Shown: piece by piece, positions 38,400 to 51,000 of the stretch
Numbering within the stretch: position 1 is the first letter of the stretch
How the letters are laid out: each line of letters starts with the position of its first letter
Assembly: GCF_000150275.1 (NCBI RefSeq)
Contig: NW_002060953.1
Coordinates: 1,028,510 to 1,092,509 of the forward strand
Direction of reading: 5' to 3'
Origin: Trichoplax adhaerens
Taxonomy: Eukaryota; Placozoa; Uniplacotomia; Trichoplacea; Trichoplacidae
DNA length: 64,000 nucleotides
Notes under the pieces: generated by a model
What the model was told of the DNA's origin: nothing
The model's database searches: none
What the model saw: only the letters and a program-made list of their open reading frames with translations
Program-made: the position numbers and the translations under genes

Positions 38400-39375
38400 C
38401 CAATCAGTCTCCGTACAGTATATTTCTTCTAGTACTGTCTACATCCATTGTAGACTACAGTGTACAGTCACTTTTCATCACCCGACTTGATACTGAAGAC
38501 TGTACAGTACGACGTCCTTGAATGAACGCATGTACTGTACTGTACTGTACGAACCAGTCACCATACAGTACAGTACAGTACAGTATATTTCTTCTAGTGC
38601 TGTCTACATCCATTGTAGACTACAGTGTACAGTGTACAGTCACTTTTCATCACCCGATTTGATACTGAAGACTGTACAGTACGACGGTCCTTGAATAAAC
38701 GCATGTACATTGTACAGTACATCCATTGTAGACTACAGTGTACAGTCACTTTTCATCACCCGATTTGATACTGAAGACCGTACAGTACGACGGTCCTTGA
38801 ATAAACGCATGTACAGTACTGTACTGTACGAACCAGTCACCATACAGTACAGTACAGTACAGTACAGTACTGTACTGTATATTTCTTCTAGTACTGTCTA
38901 CATCCATTGTAGACTACAGTGTACAGTCACTTTTCATCACCCGACTTGATACTGAAGACTGTACGACGTCCTTGAATGAACGCATGTACCGTACTGTACG
39001 AACCAGTCACCATATAGTACAGTACAGTACAGTATATTTCTTCTAGTGCTGTCTACAGTACATCCATTGTAGACTACAGTGTACAGTGCACAGTCACTTT
39101 TCATCACCCGATTTGATACTGAAGACTGTACAGTACGACGGTCCTTGAATAAACGCATGTACTGTACTGTACGAACCAGTCACCATACAGTACAGTACTG
39201 TACTGTACTGTATATTTCTTCTAGTACTGTCTACAGTATAGTACATTGTATTGTACAGTGTACAGTGTACAGTATGCAGTCACTTTTCATCACCCGACTT
39301 CATATAGGACAGTACTGTACATACAGTACTGTACAGTGCGACGTCCTTGAATGAACGCATGATTGCATGTACTGT
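38400..39375. repeat. GTAC-rich tandem array, units about 106-186 bp
   Basis: The landmark CTTTTCATCACCCGA occurs at 38471, 38643, 38749, 38930, 39097 and 39283. Between landmarks are variable runs of GTACA/GTACT, making long self-complementary stretches, plus CATCCATTGTAGACTACAG and TTCTTCTAGT. Unit length varies mainly through the number of GTAC repeats. Short open frames occur on both strands but are products of the repeat. Confidence 0.85.
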
Positions 39376-39578
39376 ACTGTACTGTACAACCTACGGTGGC
39401 CGAGAAGGGCCACTGTACTGTACAGTGTACAGTACTTTGGGAAATGTCACGCGTACAGTACTGGAAAGTCTTGCAGGTACTGGAAATGAATGCGTGTACT
39501 GGAAAGTCATTGCGCGTACATGAATGCTTTTACGCGTACTGGAAATCATTGGCACGTACAGGAAAGCTTTAAACGTAA

Positions 39579-40375
39579 AGGCAGGGACTACTCCACCAAA
39601 AATGAATTTCATTTTGGTGGAGTAGTCCTTGGTATTGCTTACGTAATAATGTATGAGCTACTTACTTATTATTATTATTATTATCTAAAAAGCCAAATCC
39701 AGCGTTGTCCTATTTTACTCGTAGAATTCACCATCATCGACAATGTAATTGTGCTGAACTGTTAATGATGTTGTCACCATACAGATATTTATTCTTCTAC
39801 TGCTTACATACAGTACAGCAATGTACAGTTGTACACTACAGTGTACAAGGTACAGTATGTAGTCACTTTTCATCACCCGACTTCATACTGTACACTGTAC
39901 GACGTCCTTGAATGAACGCCTGATTACATGTACGAACACTGGTTCAGTCATCATACTGTACAGCATATTTATTCTTCTAGTACTGCCTACATCCATTGTA
40001 TACTACAGTGTATAGTGTACAATATGCAGTCACTTTTCATCACCCGGCTTCATACTGTACACTGTACAGTACACTGCTTTTCATCACGGTTTCATACTGA
40101 ACCTTACTGGAAGCAGTACAGTGTACAGTGTACAGTAAGCAGTCACTTTTCATCTCCCGAATTCATACTGTACACTGTACAATACTGTACTAGACGACGC
40201 GCCTCCTTTCTACTGTACTGTACTGGATGTACTGTATTGCAAATTTGCAATCGTACAGTGCTGTATGCATGATTTGACTCTTCTACCCTAGTTTTCCACC
40301 CTGGATGAAGAGTCAGTGACTCACGTCGACACAAGGCACAATTTTGATGGAGTACTCAATGAGTAGTCCCTGCCT
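39579..40375. mobile_element. Possible non-autonomous inverted-repeat element within the GTAC arrays
   Basis: AGGCAGGGACTACTC at 39579-39593 is matched by an exact inverted copy, GAGTAGTCCCTGCCT, at 40361-40375. Adjacent inner bases are also partly complementary. Immediately inside the left end, 39586-39630 forms a near-perfect hairpin (GGACTACTCCACC paired with GGTGGAGTAGTCC). The interior contains more copies of the GTAC/CTTTTCATCACCCGA array (39866, 40033, 40146) and no transposase. No clear target-site duplication is visible, so this may instead be a repeat-derived palindrome. Confidence 0.4.
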
Positions 40376-40664
40376 AGTACTAGTACTGTACAGTGTGCAC
40401 TGTGCACTGAGTGTGCAGTAGCCATTTAAATATCAAACCATGCAATGCCACCTCATTGTGTACAGTACTGTAGTACAGTACACTGTACCGTAAAGTGTAC
40501 TCAGTACTGTACGACGAGATCGCATACAGTACTGTACAGTGTACAGCGCCCGCTTTGTAAATGGGCGATACTACTAGATATTCCATACAGCACTGCAAAC
40601 GCCATACTCTACCTTACCTTTTTCCGGCTATTCAATTTTATCTATGACTAGCTCAAGAGAAGAG

Positions 40665-40674
40665 AAAAAAAAAA
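40665..40674 (-). terminator. RNA polymerase III terminator (T10) of tRNA-Lys
   Basis: Ten consecutive T on the minus strand, starting 8 nt after the tRNA 3' end. A run of four or more T is the standard Pol III stop. Confidence 0.8.
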
Positions 40675-40682
40675 TTTAAGTG

Positions 40683-40755
40683 CGCCCGATGGGGGACTTG
40701 AACCCACGACCCTCAGATTAAAAGTCTGATGCTCTACCGACTGAGCTAACCGGGC
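40683..40755 (-). tRNA. trnK-UUU: tRNA-Lys (anticodon UUU)
   Basis: 73 nt without CCA. The acceptor stem GCCCGGT pairs with ATCGGGC (one G-U) and the discriminator is G. The D arm is GCTCAGTCGGTAGAGC, which carries the internal A box. The anticodon arm is TCAGA-CTTTTAA-TCTGA with anticodon TTT, and the T loop is TTCAAGT (B box). The sequence closely follows the animal tRNA-Lys(UUU) consensus. One oddity: the T stem GTGGG/CCCCC has a U-C mismatch at its second pair. An oligo-T terminator follows. No intron. Confidence 0.93.
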
Positions 40756-41743
40756 AGTACTTACGTATTCTAATTCGTATTTTTATTTAAACAGACTATA
40801 CACTGTTGTACAGTCAAATACAGTTCAATCGACAATGACGATTGTTCCAACTCAATTTGTTGCGGCAGTTGTTGCTTTCCAACTACGCCAGGGAGTCGAT
40901 GATAGTGAATGAGGATATGAATAATATTTCATAAATCTTGGCAGTCCATCACTGGTCTGGACTTTACAGTCTTTCTTCCTTGCATTGAAGTATCTGCACG
41001 GCTTGCCTCCAAGTTAGCAGACCAGTATGCTATGGTAGAGTACGTTACAAAAATCATCGTATCGATGATCGATTCATTAAAACACTAGAGTACGTGCAGC
41101 GACTTCTAAGAGCATCACTTATTCCTCTTACAAATCCTTGGTATGTACGTATAGGCTAGCAAACTCTCCAACAATCAACTAACCATCATCATCGTACCCA
41201 TGACAGAGTAATAAAACACCACAGTACGTCTATGCTAATGACTATTCAACATCTATCGTTATCCTACGATTCGTACCCATGGCTGAGTAAAGCGCCACAG
41301 TGCGTGAATGCTAGTTACTAAATCGCCCATAGTAGAGTAAAACACCAAAGTACGTGTAAGCTAGTGACCATTCAACAATTGAACATTCATAACCGCTACA
41401 GGATATCTTATTACAGTATAAAGTATAGAAGTCACTCCATGCTCCATACAACGGACATAAACAAGCATAACTCAATAGTTGCTAGTACTTACTAAATCTA
41501 CTAATCACTTTCCTGAACTTAACGCAGCTGGTGAATTAAACTACAGGAAACGTCATTACAACGCTATTGAGAATATATAATTACACTAGTAGACCGTTTA
41601 TTCTACAAAATTGGAATGATTCATTACAAACAAAGTATCAGAAATAATCGGTATTACATTAAGGAATACGAACAGGTCGTTTGATATTTGTAGTAATAAA
41701 ATTTTTGAACAGAGACTGTATCAATTTAAAGGCGAGACAAATA
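40756..41743. other. Spacer with degenerate 60-70 bp repeats
   Basis: From about 41030 to 41460, diverged blocks with ACCCATG(G/A)C(A/T)GAGTAA, AAACACCACAGTACGT and GCTAGTGACTATTCAAC recur every 60-75 bp. No gene or RNA is seen. The 3' flank of the ACTL6 gene starts at the right edge. Confidence 0.5.
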
Positions 41744-41749
41744 TTTATT
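41744..41749 (-). promoter_or_regulatory. Polyadenylation signal AATAAA of the ACTL6 gene
   Basis: AATAAA on the minus strand, about 120 bp past the stop codon at 41870-41872. Confidence 0.5.
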
Positions 41750-41869
41750 CAGTAGTATAGCTTAACGACTTCATTTTAAATGTAAGTTCAGAAATCAGGT
41801 CGTAACTTCAATTCAATTGTACAGTCCTAAGCAATATTAATTCGTGTCAAAGTGAATGAGATCATTCCT

Positions 41870-44800
41870 TTACGGACATTTTCTCTCAACGCAGTTTTTT
41901 CCACCATCGTCATATTCTTGTTTCGATATCCACATTTGCTGAAAGGAACCCTATCAGAAGAAAGAATATTTCAAAACAGTCAATTACATTCAATTTAGAG
42001 GCTAATTTGAAATACAATGGTATAATTACGTACCAAAGATGCTAATATCGATCCACCAATCCAGGCACCACAGCGTCGTTCTAATGAACCGTTAGCACTA
42101 ACGACTTTTGTTCGTAAACCCTGCAGTAAAGCAAATAATGAATAATTTTCGTACAGAAATCCTACAATACACATCGCCAGCCCAAAAATATTAGCCACTG
42201 TTAAGCTCTTTAGAAGTTCAATACTAACCGGAGGAACTTTGTTTTGCAACTCTCTAGATAACCTATCGCAAAATCCTCGCAGTAAGGAATTACCTCCAGT
42301 AACAACGACGGAGCTGTATAAATTCTATAATCCAAAATTACAGGTACAGCTATCGCTATTGCTTCCAACATAACTGAGTCAAACTATTACGCTCAAATAT
42401 TACAAATTTTACCGGTCTGATATCGATATCGCAAATTCCTACACTCGTTAGTATAAGTTGAGAAATTCCCAGTAAGTTCGTGCAATCCATTCCCTGTATA
42501 TTGCAAATCATTGCAATGGTAATTATTTACGTTTACAAAATAATCGATTGGTATTGCCAACACTATCATCATTACTGAATTTCAGTAACAAATTTTACCT
42601 TGACAGTTGATGGATCGAATAAACCCTCTGCTAATTTAAATCTATCTACCCCGTAAGAATTATTGTACCCATCAGGAAATTCATAATGCATCGATGGAAT
42701 ACTTCCTGCATTGCTGGTAGCATTAAAGAATAGCCTTAGTTTGATTATATCCACAATGCAGATATCTATATTAATGTACGTACATTTCATGAAAATTTGA
42801 ATCCAAAACTTCCAAAACCGAGGCTTTAAAGTCGTGTAGAGTATTCTAGATATAGAGAAAATGATTCAATGACGACATTAAAGAATTAATAGTAAATGAT
42901 TACACAACACGTAAACACTACGGCCTCAATGGGGGCATCATGTTTAAAATTCCTACCTTGACCATATAATTATGGTAAGATTGAGTTATTTTTGCCGGTA
43001 AATTTGCCCTCTTTGTATAAATAGATGGCTCTCCTTTACCCACTGGGGTCTAATAAAGAACAAGATGCATACCCATTCATCAGCGTAATAAGGAAACTAA
43101 TGTATTATTTTTGACTATCTCTAGTTGGGCTTCCGTGTTACAACATCAAGAGCAGTACTACCTTGCTACCAACTAAATAAGTAGGAACAATTTCAACATT
43201 CTTGTCGGCTAAATAAGACCTTTAGAACAAAAATACACCAGATATAAGTGATATTAGAATCAATTCAAACATCTTAAAAGTGATTCAACTTTTATATTAC
43301 TAACCTGCACTGAGCCGTAACAAAATCTCCACCCAAAGGAGATTTTACTATGCCTAAAGGTAAGATTAAATTGAAGGAAGATATTATAAAAATACACAAT
43401 TTCCACAAAAGTGTTTACAGCTTAAAAGAATGAATACAATATGTAGATGATATCGTGAAATGACTTTTATACGCGTAAATCCGAATCTTACCTTGTTGTA
43501 AAACATAACCATCATAAATTGGAATGGCGGAAGTATGATGCGCTCCTGAATCAAGGATTATACCAGTGTAGCGACCATTGGCAAAGCTACATGTAGAACA
43601 TAAACATAATATGATATATACAGTACCAATCTACATATTGGCTAAATACTGTCGAGAAACTTTGTGATATTATATAGTGTTAGGATTTTGTAGATACTGC
43701 ACCCCGCTAATACTGGACTCTTGCAAAGGTAAAATGCTGGCACATTGTACGTTTCAAACATAAGCTCGCACAGTTTCTCTCGCTTCCCTCGTTCGTTCCA
43801 CTAATAAAATCATGAAACAGTAACAAGTTATTTTATGAAGTTTCATTTATTTTGTCGACGCCATTTAGAATGTGGCACGTCTACAAAACTTACAGCAGGT
43901 TCCGTCATCAAAATAGGATGCACCGAAGGATCGGAGCGAATGTGATTGGCAAAGGTATGGTCAAAAAGTTCTTTAAATAGATCCCAATCATCAACTAACA
44001 AGAGATTCAAGTGAAATCGATTTCAGCAAGAGAACTTAATCCTATCATGGCGTAATAGGATACGTGAGTGGAGAAAAATGAAAATTACATCAAGGCGGCG
44101 TTTTTAACTTTTAATACATAAAAAGAGACCAGTTGATATTACAATGCAACTCTTATTACCTCCAGTTTCAGTTAATGACCTAGTACATCAACGTATGATA
44201 CAGTAGCACGATCTTAAACTGAGCTAAAACACCGTAGGGTTGATTGCAGACTAGTTTCATAATTAATCTAAACTATGAATGAGCTCAGTCATGCATGCAT
44301 GCAATTCAAATTCTAATCCTTAACCACTTCAGTTACTAACGTTCGATTTCACTCTTTAATGCTGTCGTAATTTTAATGCAAGCAATAGAAATGACCAATT
44401 TTGTTACGATCGATTAGAATTTGTGACATCTACACGGCATCGAAACTGAAAGATTCTTGCACAGTAGGCAATAGGATCTTATGCTCATCACTCATGCAAT
44501 GCCATGGCAGTGTGCACCGAACATGATAGCATTATTGTCGTTTTCCTCTACGATAATAATTTTAAACTAAAGATACACAACTTTCGAGGTGATTCTATTA
44601 GCAAAATTGGCCTATATTTACTCATTCCATCCTTTAAAGGGCTAATCATTTCCATCCTTTCTTTAGGCGATGATAGAAAATTATAACCAATATAATATTT
44701 CCTTTTGGAAGCTACTGATGTCGGACCATCTGCAGTATCCATGGCATTGTCATCCTCGAAGTTACCATCGGTCGTACAACCCACATATGAAGGAAAGTCG

Positions 44801-45131
44801 GCCTAATATTCAGATCACCAAAAACGTCGATATATACCCAATCGATATACAAGCAATCATGGAAAGTAACAAGTAATACCTTTGGTGTATCTTCACCGGC
44901 GAAACCAGCACGAACAGTTGTATTACCAATGTCCAAGACAATGGCGCCAACTTCATCTAAAATCCACAATCAACATGACTTTATTCGTCAATTTACTTGC
45001 AAGAAAAACCATCGAATCTTCCATCAAGACATCAACGACTGATTTCAACATCAACAGTTACAATCCACTAAAGTAAAATATTGCTAGAATATCATTTTTT
45101 ACGCACCTCCACCGTAAACACCGCCACTCAT
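41870..45131 (-). CDS. ACTL6: Actin-like protein 6 (BAF53/Arp4), chromatin-remodelling subunit
   Basis: Fifteen exons, phases consistent, 432 residues (human ACTL6A 429): 45107-45131, 44880-44956, 44622-44802, 43894-43994, 43703-43800, 43492-43586, 43305-43353, 43162-43219, 42957-43049, 42784-42845, 42599-42713, 42413-42493, 42229-42324, 42034-42120, 41870-41950. It starts [13 protein letters not shown], essentially identical to vertebrate BAF53. Actin-fold nucleotide motifs: [10 protein letters not shown] (phosphate 1), [16 protein letters not shown] (phosphate 2), [14 protein letters not shown] (adenosine). The BAF53-type [17 protein letters not shown] segment is present, and the C-terminus is [22 protein letters not shown], ..CVERKCP. 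Members of this family pair with actin on the HSA helix of SWI/SNF (BAF), INO80 and NuA4/TIP60 complexes in the nucleus. The Asp/Gly/Thr-rich insert near residues 40-70 differs from vertebrates, as is usual. Orthology is secure. Confidence 0.95.
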
Positions 45132-45404
45132 TTTGAATTGATGACTAAATTGCACAACCTAGAAGATTTGATGTCTGCTAACCCAACAACACAAGCTATC
45201 ATACACAGGGATGCCAACAAAGTGTAAGGTCTGGACGCCTGGGAAGGACGGATGTCCTAGGTTGGCTTCAACAGTGGCTTTTCCCCAAAAAAGGCGGCTA
45301 AAGGGACTGTCGTGAAGTCCAATAGACTTCAATATGACCGCAATAGTCTCTACAGCGTCAGTATAGTACAGAACTATACAATACCGTCTACCACGACAGT
45401 ATGT
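45132..45404. other. 5' flank of ACTL6, probable promoter
   Basis: Only about 270 bp separate the ACTL6 start codon from the satellite. The segment is slightly less AT-rich than its surroundings. No TATA box was assigned. Confidence 0.35.
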
Positions 45405-47690
45405 ATCTTTCGCCAGGTATGCAATCCTTGTTCACGTTCGATTTCGCCGTTTTGCAGCTCTCTAGCTTACAGAATTTAGTCACTTGTAGCTGGATCTACT
45501 CTTTCATCAACTTAATTGATTAGTTAATATTGATTATCAAAAGATGCACGCACTACAGAGCATGTATACTAAGTTGTACACTGCAAAATTCAGTTTTTTC
45601 ACGAGGTATGCAATCCTTGTTCACGGTCGATTTCGCCGTTTTGCAGCTCTCTAGCTTACAGAATTTAGTCACTTGTAGCTGGATCTACTCTTTCATCAAC
45701 TTAATTGATTAGTTAATATTGATTATCAAAAGATGCACGCACTACAGAGCATGTATACTAAGTTGTACACTGCAAAATTCAGTTCTTTCACGAGGTATGC
45801 AATCCTTGTTCACGGTCGATTTCGCCGTTTTGCAGCTCTCTAGCTTACAGAATTTAGTCACTTGTAGCTGGATCTACTCTTTCATCAACTTAATTGATTA
45901 GTTAATATTGATTATCAAAAGATGCACGCACTACAGAGCATGTATACTAAGTTGTACACTGCAAAATTCAGTTCTTTCACGAGGTATGCAATCCTTGTTC
46001 ACGGTCGATTTCGCCGTTTTGCAGCTCTCTAGCTTACAGAATTTAGTCACTTGTAGCTGGATCTACTCTTTCATCAACTTAATTGATTAGTTAATATTGA
46101 TTATCAAAAGATGCACGCACTACAGAGCATGTATACTAAGTTGTACACTGCAAAATTCAGTTCTTTCACGAGGTATGCAATCCTTGTTCACGGTCGATTT
46201 CGCCGTTTTGCAGCTCTCTAGCTTACAGAATTTAGTCACTTGTAGCTGGATCTACTCTTTCATCAACTTAATTGATTAGTTAAGGTTAATATTGATTATC
46301 AAAAGATGCACGCACTACAGAGCATGTATACTAAGTTGTACACTGCAAAATTCAGTTCTTTCACGAGGTATGCAATCCTTGTTCACGGTCGATTTCGCCG
46401 TTTTGCAGCTCTCTAGCTTACAGAATTTAGTCACTTGTAGCTGGATCTACTCTTTCATCAACTTAATTGATTAGTTAATATTGATTATCAAAAGATGCAC
46501 GCACTACAGAGCATGTATACTAAGTTGTACACTGTACAGTTCAGTTCTTTCAGGAGGTATGCAATCCTAATTCACGGTCGATCTCGTCGCTTTGCAGCTT
46601 ACTGTACTGTTCAGTTCTTTCGCGAGGTATGCAATCCTTGTTCACGGTCGATTTCGCCGTATTGCAGCTCCCTAGCTTACTGCATTTAGTCACTTGTAGC
46701 TGGATCTACTCTTTCATCAACTTAATTGATTAGTTAATATTGATTATCAAAAGATGCACGCACTACAGAGCATGTATACTAAGTTGTACACTGCAAAATT
46801 CAGTTCTTTCACGAGGTATGCAATCCTTGTTCACGGTCGATCTCGTCGCTTTGCAGCTCTCTAGCTTACTGCATTTAGTCACTTGTAGCTAGATCTACTC
46901 TTTCATCAACTTAATTGATTAGTTAATATTGATTATCAAAAGATGCACGCACTACAGAGCATGTATACTAAGTTGTACACTGTACAGTTCAGTTCTTTCA
47001 GGAGGTATGCAATCCTAATTCACGGTCGATCTCGTCGCTTTGCAGCTTACTGTACTGTTCAGTTCTTTCGCGAGGTATGCAATCCTTGTTCACGGTCGAT
47101 TTCGCCGTATTGCAGCTCCCTAGCTTACAGCATTTAGTCACTTGTAGCTGGATCTACTCTTTCATCAACTTAATTGATTAGTTAATATTGATTATCAAAA
47201 GATGCACACACTACAGAGCATGTATACTAAGTTGTACGCTGTACTGTTCAGTTCTTTCACGAGGTATGCAATCCTTGTTCACGGTCGATCTCGTCGGTTT
47301 GCAGCTCTCTGGGTTACAGTATTTAGTTACTTGCAGTTAGATCGATTCTTTCATGAACTTAATTAATTGATTAATTATTATTATCAAAAGATACACACAC
47401 TACAGAGCATGTATACTAAGTTGTACACTGTACAGTTCAGTTCTTTCACGAGGTATGCAATCCTTGTTCACGGTCGATCTCGTCGGTTTGCAGCTCTCTG
47501 GGTTACAGTATTTAGTTACTTGCAGTTAGATCGATTCTTTCATGAACTTAATTAATTGATTAATTATTATTATCAAAAGATGCACACACTACAGAGCATG
47601 TTTACTAAGTTGTACACTGTACTGTTCAGTTCTTTCGCGAGGTATGCAATCCTTGTTCACGGTCGATCTCGCCGTTTTGCAGCTCTGTTT
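45405..47690. repeat. Satellite-like array of 189-bp monomers with a 259-bp variant
   Basis: The landmark AAGATGCAC (AAGATACAC in one copy) occurs at 45541, 45730, 45919, 46108, 46303, 46492, 46751, 46940, 47199, 47388 and 47577. Spacings are 189, 189, 189, 195, 189, 259, 189, 259, 189 and 189 bp. The 259-bp unit carries an internal 70-bp duplication around AGTTCTTTC(A/G)CGAGGTATGC. The 259+189 pair occurs twice, a short higher-order repeat. Left copies are almost identical; right-end copies are more diverged (AATTAATTGATTAATTATTA). Because 189 is a multiple of three, each monomer shows the same 60-codon open frame; this is not taken as a gene. Confidence 0.95.
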
Positions 47691-48076
47691 GTTCATTTCA
47701 CGACCGAAAGCATCTTCCATATTTGTAAGAACATAAATTAAATCATACTATCAATTGCAGTATTTTAATTTCTCTCTACTGATCTGTGCCAACAATATTT
47801 TGCATGCTCAAAGATTGATTACCAGTAATGTTTATCAAATGACATTGCCATTTTAAGACTAAATCTAGTCACTTTTGAATTCATTCTATCATATATCATT
47901 TCAGAACGTTATTATTTGAAATAAAGCTGATTATGAAAATTAGCTATCAAATCCAAAGAATTGACTATGTAGAAACAAAAAAATAATTTTTCATACTACT
48001 TATACATGTCTATTTTTCTCGTGGAAGAGGCATAATAAAGGTATCTAGACCTTACGACTATTTTAAAAATTTTCAG

Positions 48077-51000
48077 GGATTTATCATCCGGGTATCTTGT
48101 TCATATAGGTTGTGGTAATTTAATTGAGCTACCCAGGCTTCAAAAACTGTAAGTCAATCATGGTGAAATGTTACCATTTAGCGGTTGCATTTTGCTTTAC
48201 AGCGAAATGCACATAACAAAACAATCAAATACATGCTCTGAAAATTGAATCTCTAATATTTGCGTTTGTGTAGAGACTTTTAGAACTAGTACTAAAACTT
48301 TAATCTTAGTGAGTACCGTACAATTAACATACCATTAATTAGGCCTGCTGTTAGCAATATATTCAAAAATTTGCCTGTTGAGTAACGCAAACATTATTTA
48401 TTAAAGATTTGGAAATAGTATATGTTACAATCTGGTAATTAGAATCTCATTCATTTGAATTAAAATGACTATATTGTTAAAACAATTTTGTAGCTTGCTG
48501 AAAAATTGCATAATTTGTACTATTTGCGATCAAGCATTCTCAGCGCTACACAGCCTTACTCATCTGTAAATATATCGTTTTGATCCATTTAGAATTTGTT
48601 ACTATTGAAGATACATTTATCATGTGATAGTAAAGGCTTCACTATAAATAATGAGACAATACTTTAAAATATAAACATTTATGCAATTACAACTACAGTA
48701 TATTAAAATACATTATTCTAATCTAGAATCTGTTGTAAGGGTTCTTCACATTTACCTTTTCTAATTATTGATATGCCTTATATCGGTAAAATTATAGTTA
48801 TTAAGGCTATTTAAATCTACCCTTCCTTGCTATTTATTTTCTTACACTGGTATTGTTAAGTTTAGAATCACATGGAACTTATAATTACAAAACATAGACC
48901 GGAGAATAAAAATTTATAAATTTTTAAGATGCGGTAGTCGAATAGTTGAAAAACTAGGAAAACGAATTTCAAACTATAGTCTATAATCTGTTGTTGCTCT
49001 TTACTGCTATTTATTCAGCACTTGCAAAATTGCAGAGACCTTTCATCAATAAAATTGAACATTTTACCAATGCGACGTTTTATGGATTAACCTCCTTGCA
49101 AAATTTGTAAGAATCAAAGCCGTAGGATGAAACTCTGAAATGATCTGAAATATGCTACAATTTTGGAATTTCGTTTTCTACACTTTATTTAATGGATAAT
49201 TAACATTTCCAGATATTGACGCAAAGTTATATCAAGAAAATTACTGCTGATATTATATCACTAATATTTGCTATAATACTTGCTAATATGTATATCTGGA
49301 AACATAAAGAACAATGCGTTACAGCATTTACCGATAGGCGTATTTATGAGCCTTCCTGCTTTGAAAAATTTGTAAATACAGCAATAAAATAAAATATTTG
49401 CTTAGTTCATTCCATCTTTTTATTTATTTACCTAGCAGATAAATACATAATAATAAATTTTTACATAATCTTAATTCTATTGCAGTTTATTAATTTAAAC
49501 TAGAAATCTTGAAAACAACCGATTTCAAGCTATAGATAAAAAAATATGCAACAGCCCTAGTAGATTGAAACCCATGCAAGTTTAATTTGTATTTCTATTA
49601 TATGTATCCCTATAACATTAAAAAGTAAATTAATAACCCTAATACTAATACTATTAAATTATCGAAATTATTCGTAAATTTTAATTATATCAGTCATTGT
49701 CTAGAACTAACGGTGTAAAAGCCTTTGCAGGAATTTCTGTCTTCGCGATCAGGTAACAGAACAGTAGTCTTGAAAATTATAGATGAATTATTCTATGACA
49801 GAGTACTCTGAGGTCATTATAATAAAAGAAAGACAGGGAGATACATCATATGTTGTTAAAGGCATTGTCGCTAATTATTTACTATCAAAAATTTATAATC
49901 AAGCGGTATTGTCAAACTAAACAGAATTTATGCCTTTTAAGAAAATACCGTAACTAATCAGTATTGACGAAAAACTTCTAAAAATTGTGAAAAATAGCAT
50001 ACAAATATTTAAATGAGTGATTAAACCATAGCTTGATTATTTTCAATTTCTTGATTAGTTTCAAAGATCATTGAGTTAAAATAAAATCGAAACATTGGAT
50101 TGTAGAGCTCTTAGAAACTGTCAAAATAGTTTATAGGCCTTGTAAGTTATTATTAAAACTTAAGTGTGGATGGACTACTCATCACGTTAATATGCTCTCT
50201 ATTCTTGTATAAAGAATAATTTTAAAACTTTATCGAATTAAGATACCGTACAGAACATTATGCTATGAACTTTGTGATGAAATCATGGTTACACTCGAGG
50301 ATTTAATTCAAAGTCAATCTTCAATTTTAACTATTGAAAGCATTACACAAATAGCCCAGGATGCTATAAAAGCTGTAATATCATTGCAATTATTCTTTAT
50401 TGTCCATGGCGACATCTCGATGGATAATATATTCATTGCTTTTTCTAGCAAGGTAAAATAGCAATTTTTAAACGTAGACTGTCACAAAAGTAATCTTCGT
50501 GACGTGTATATTATTTCTATGTTACCTTCTACAGTATATATGTTTCGATACCAGTAATGCTTACGGTCTCCTTAATTATAACTTTAGCAGTTAACAGTTG
50601 ATGTGCTAGCAATCCTTAATTTAGGATAAGATAGACTAAAATAGTAATTGCCAGCTAGTTTAACTAGATTGTATCAATCACCTTGAAGGATTTTAAGGTT
50701 GAAGGTACAATTTCTAAGTTTAGATGAAATACCTTCATAGCATAGCTAAATATATGTTAGCTGAACTTTTATTAAGAATTGGTCAATTTAATAGGATTAG
50801 ATGGTATTTAATCCGTACATATCTACCTAGAAATACCAACTGATTGCTATTCCAAACTACAGTAGTGAAGGTTGGAAAACACTCAAAACTTGTTGCAAGT
50901 TAGAGCTATTCCTAACTCGTAAAGTAGACATTGTCTCGGAAACACTTTTATAAGGCATCATAGCAAAATTCACAAGTGCATTTATCTATTCGATCAAAAA

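Noticed and set aside
38710..40651. Tyr/Thr/Val-rich open frames on both strands in the GTAC arrays
   Set aside because: They are translations of GTAC repeats; they change with repeat number and match no protein.
45530..47741. Series of near-identical 60-64 codon open frames
   Set aside because: They are the 189-bp satellite read in frame; each ends in a stop, there is no domain, and copies differ only as the DNA repeat does.
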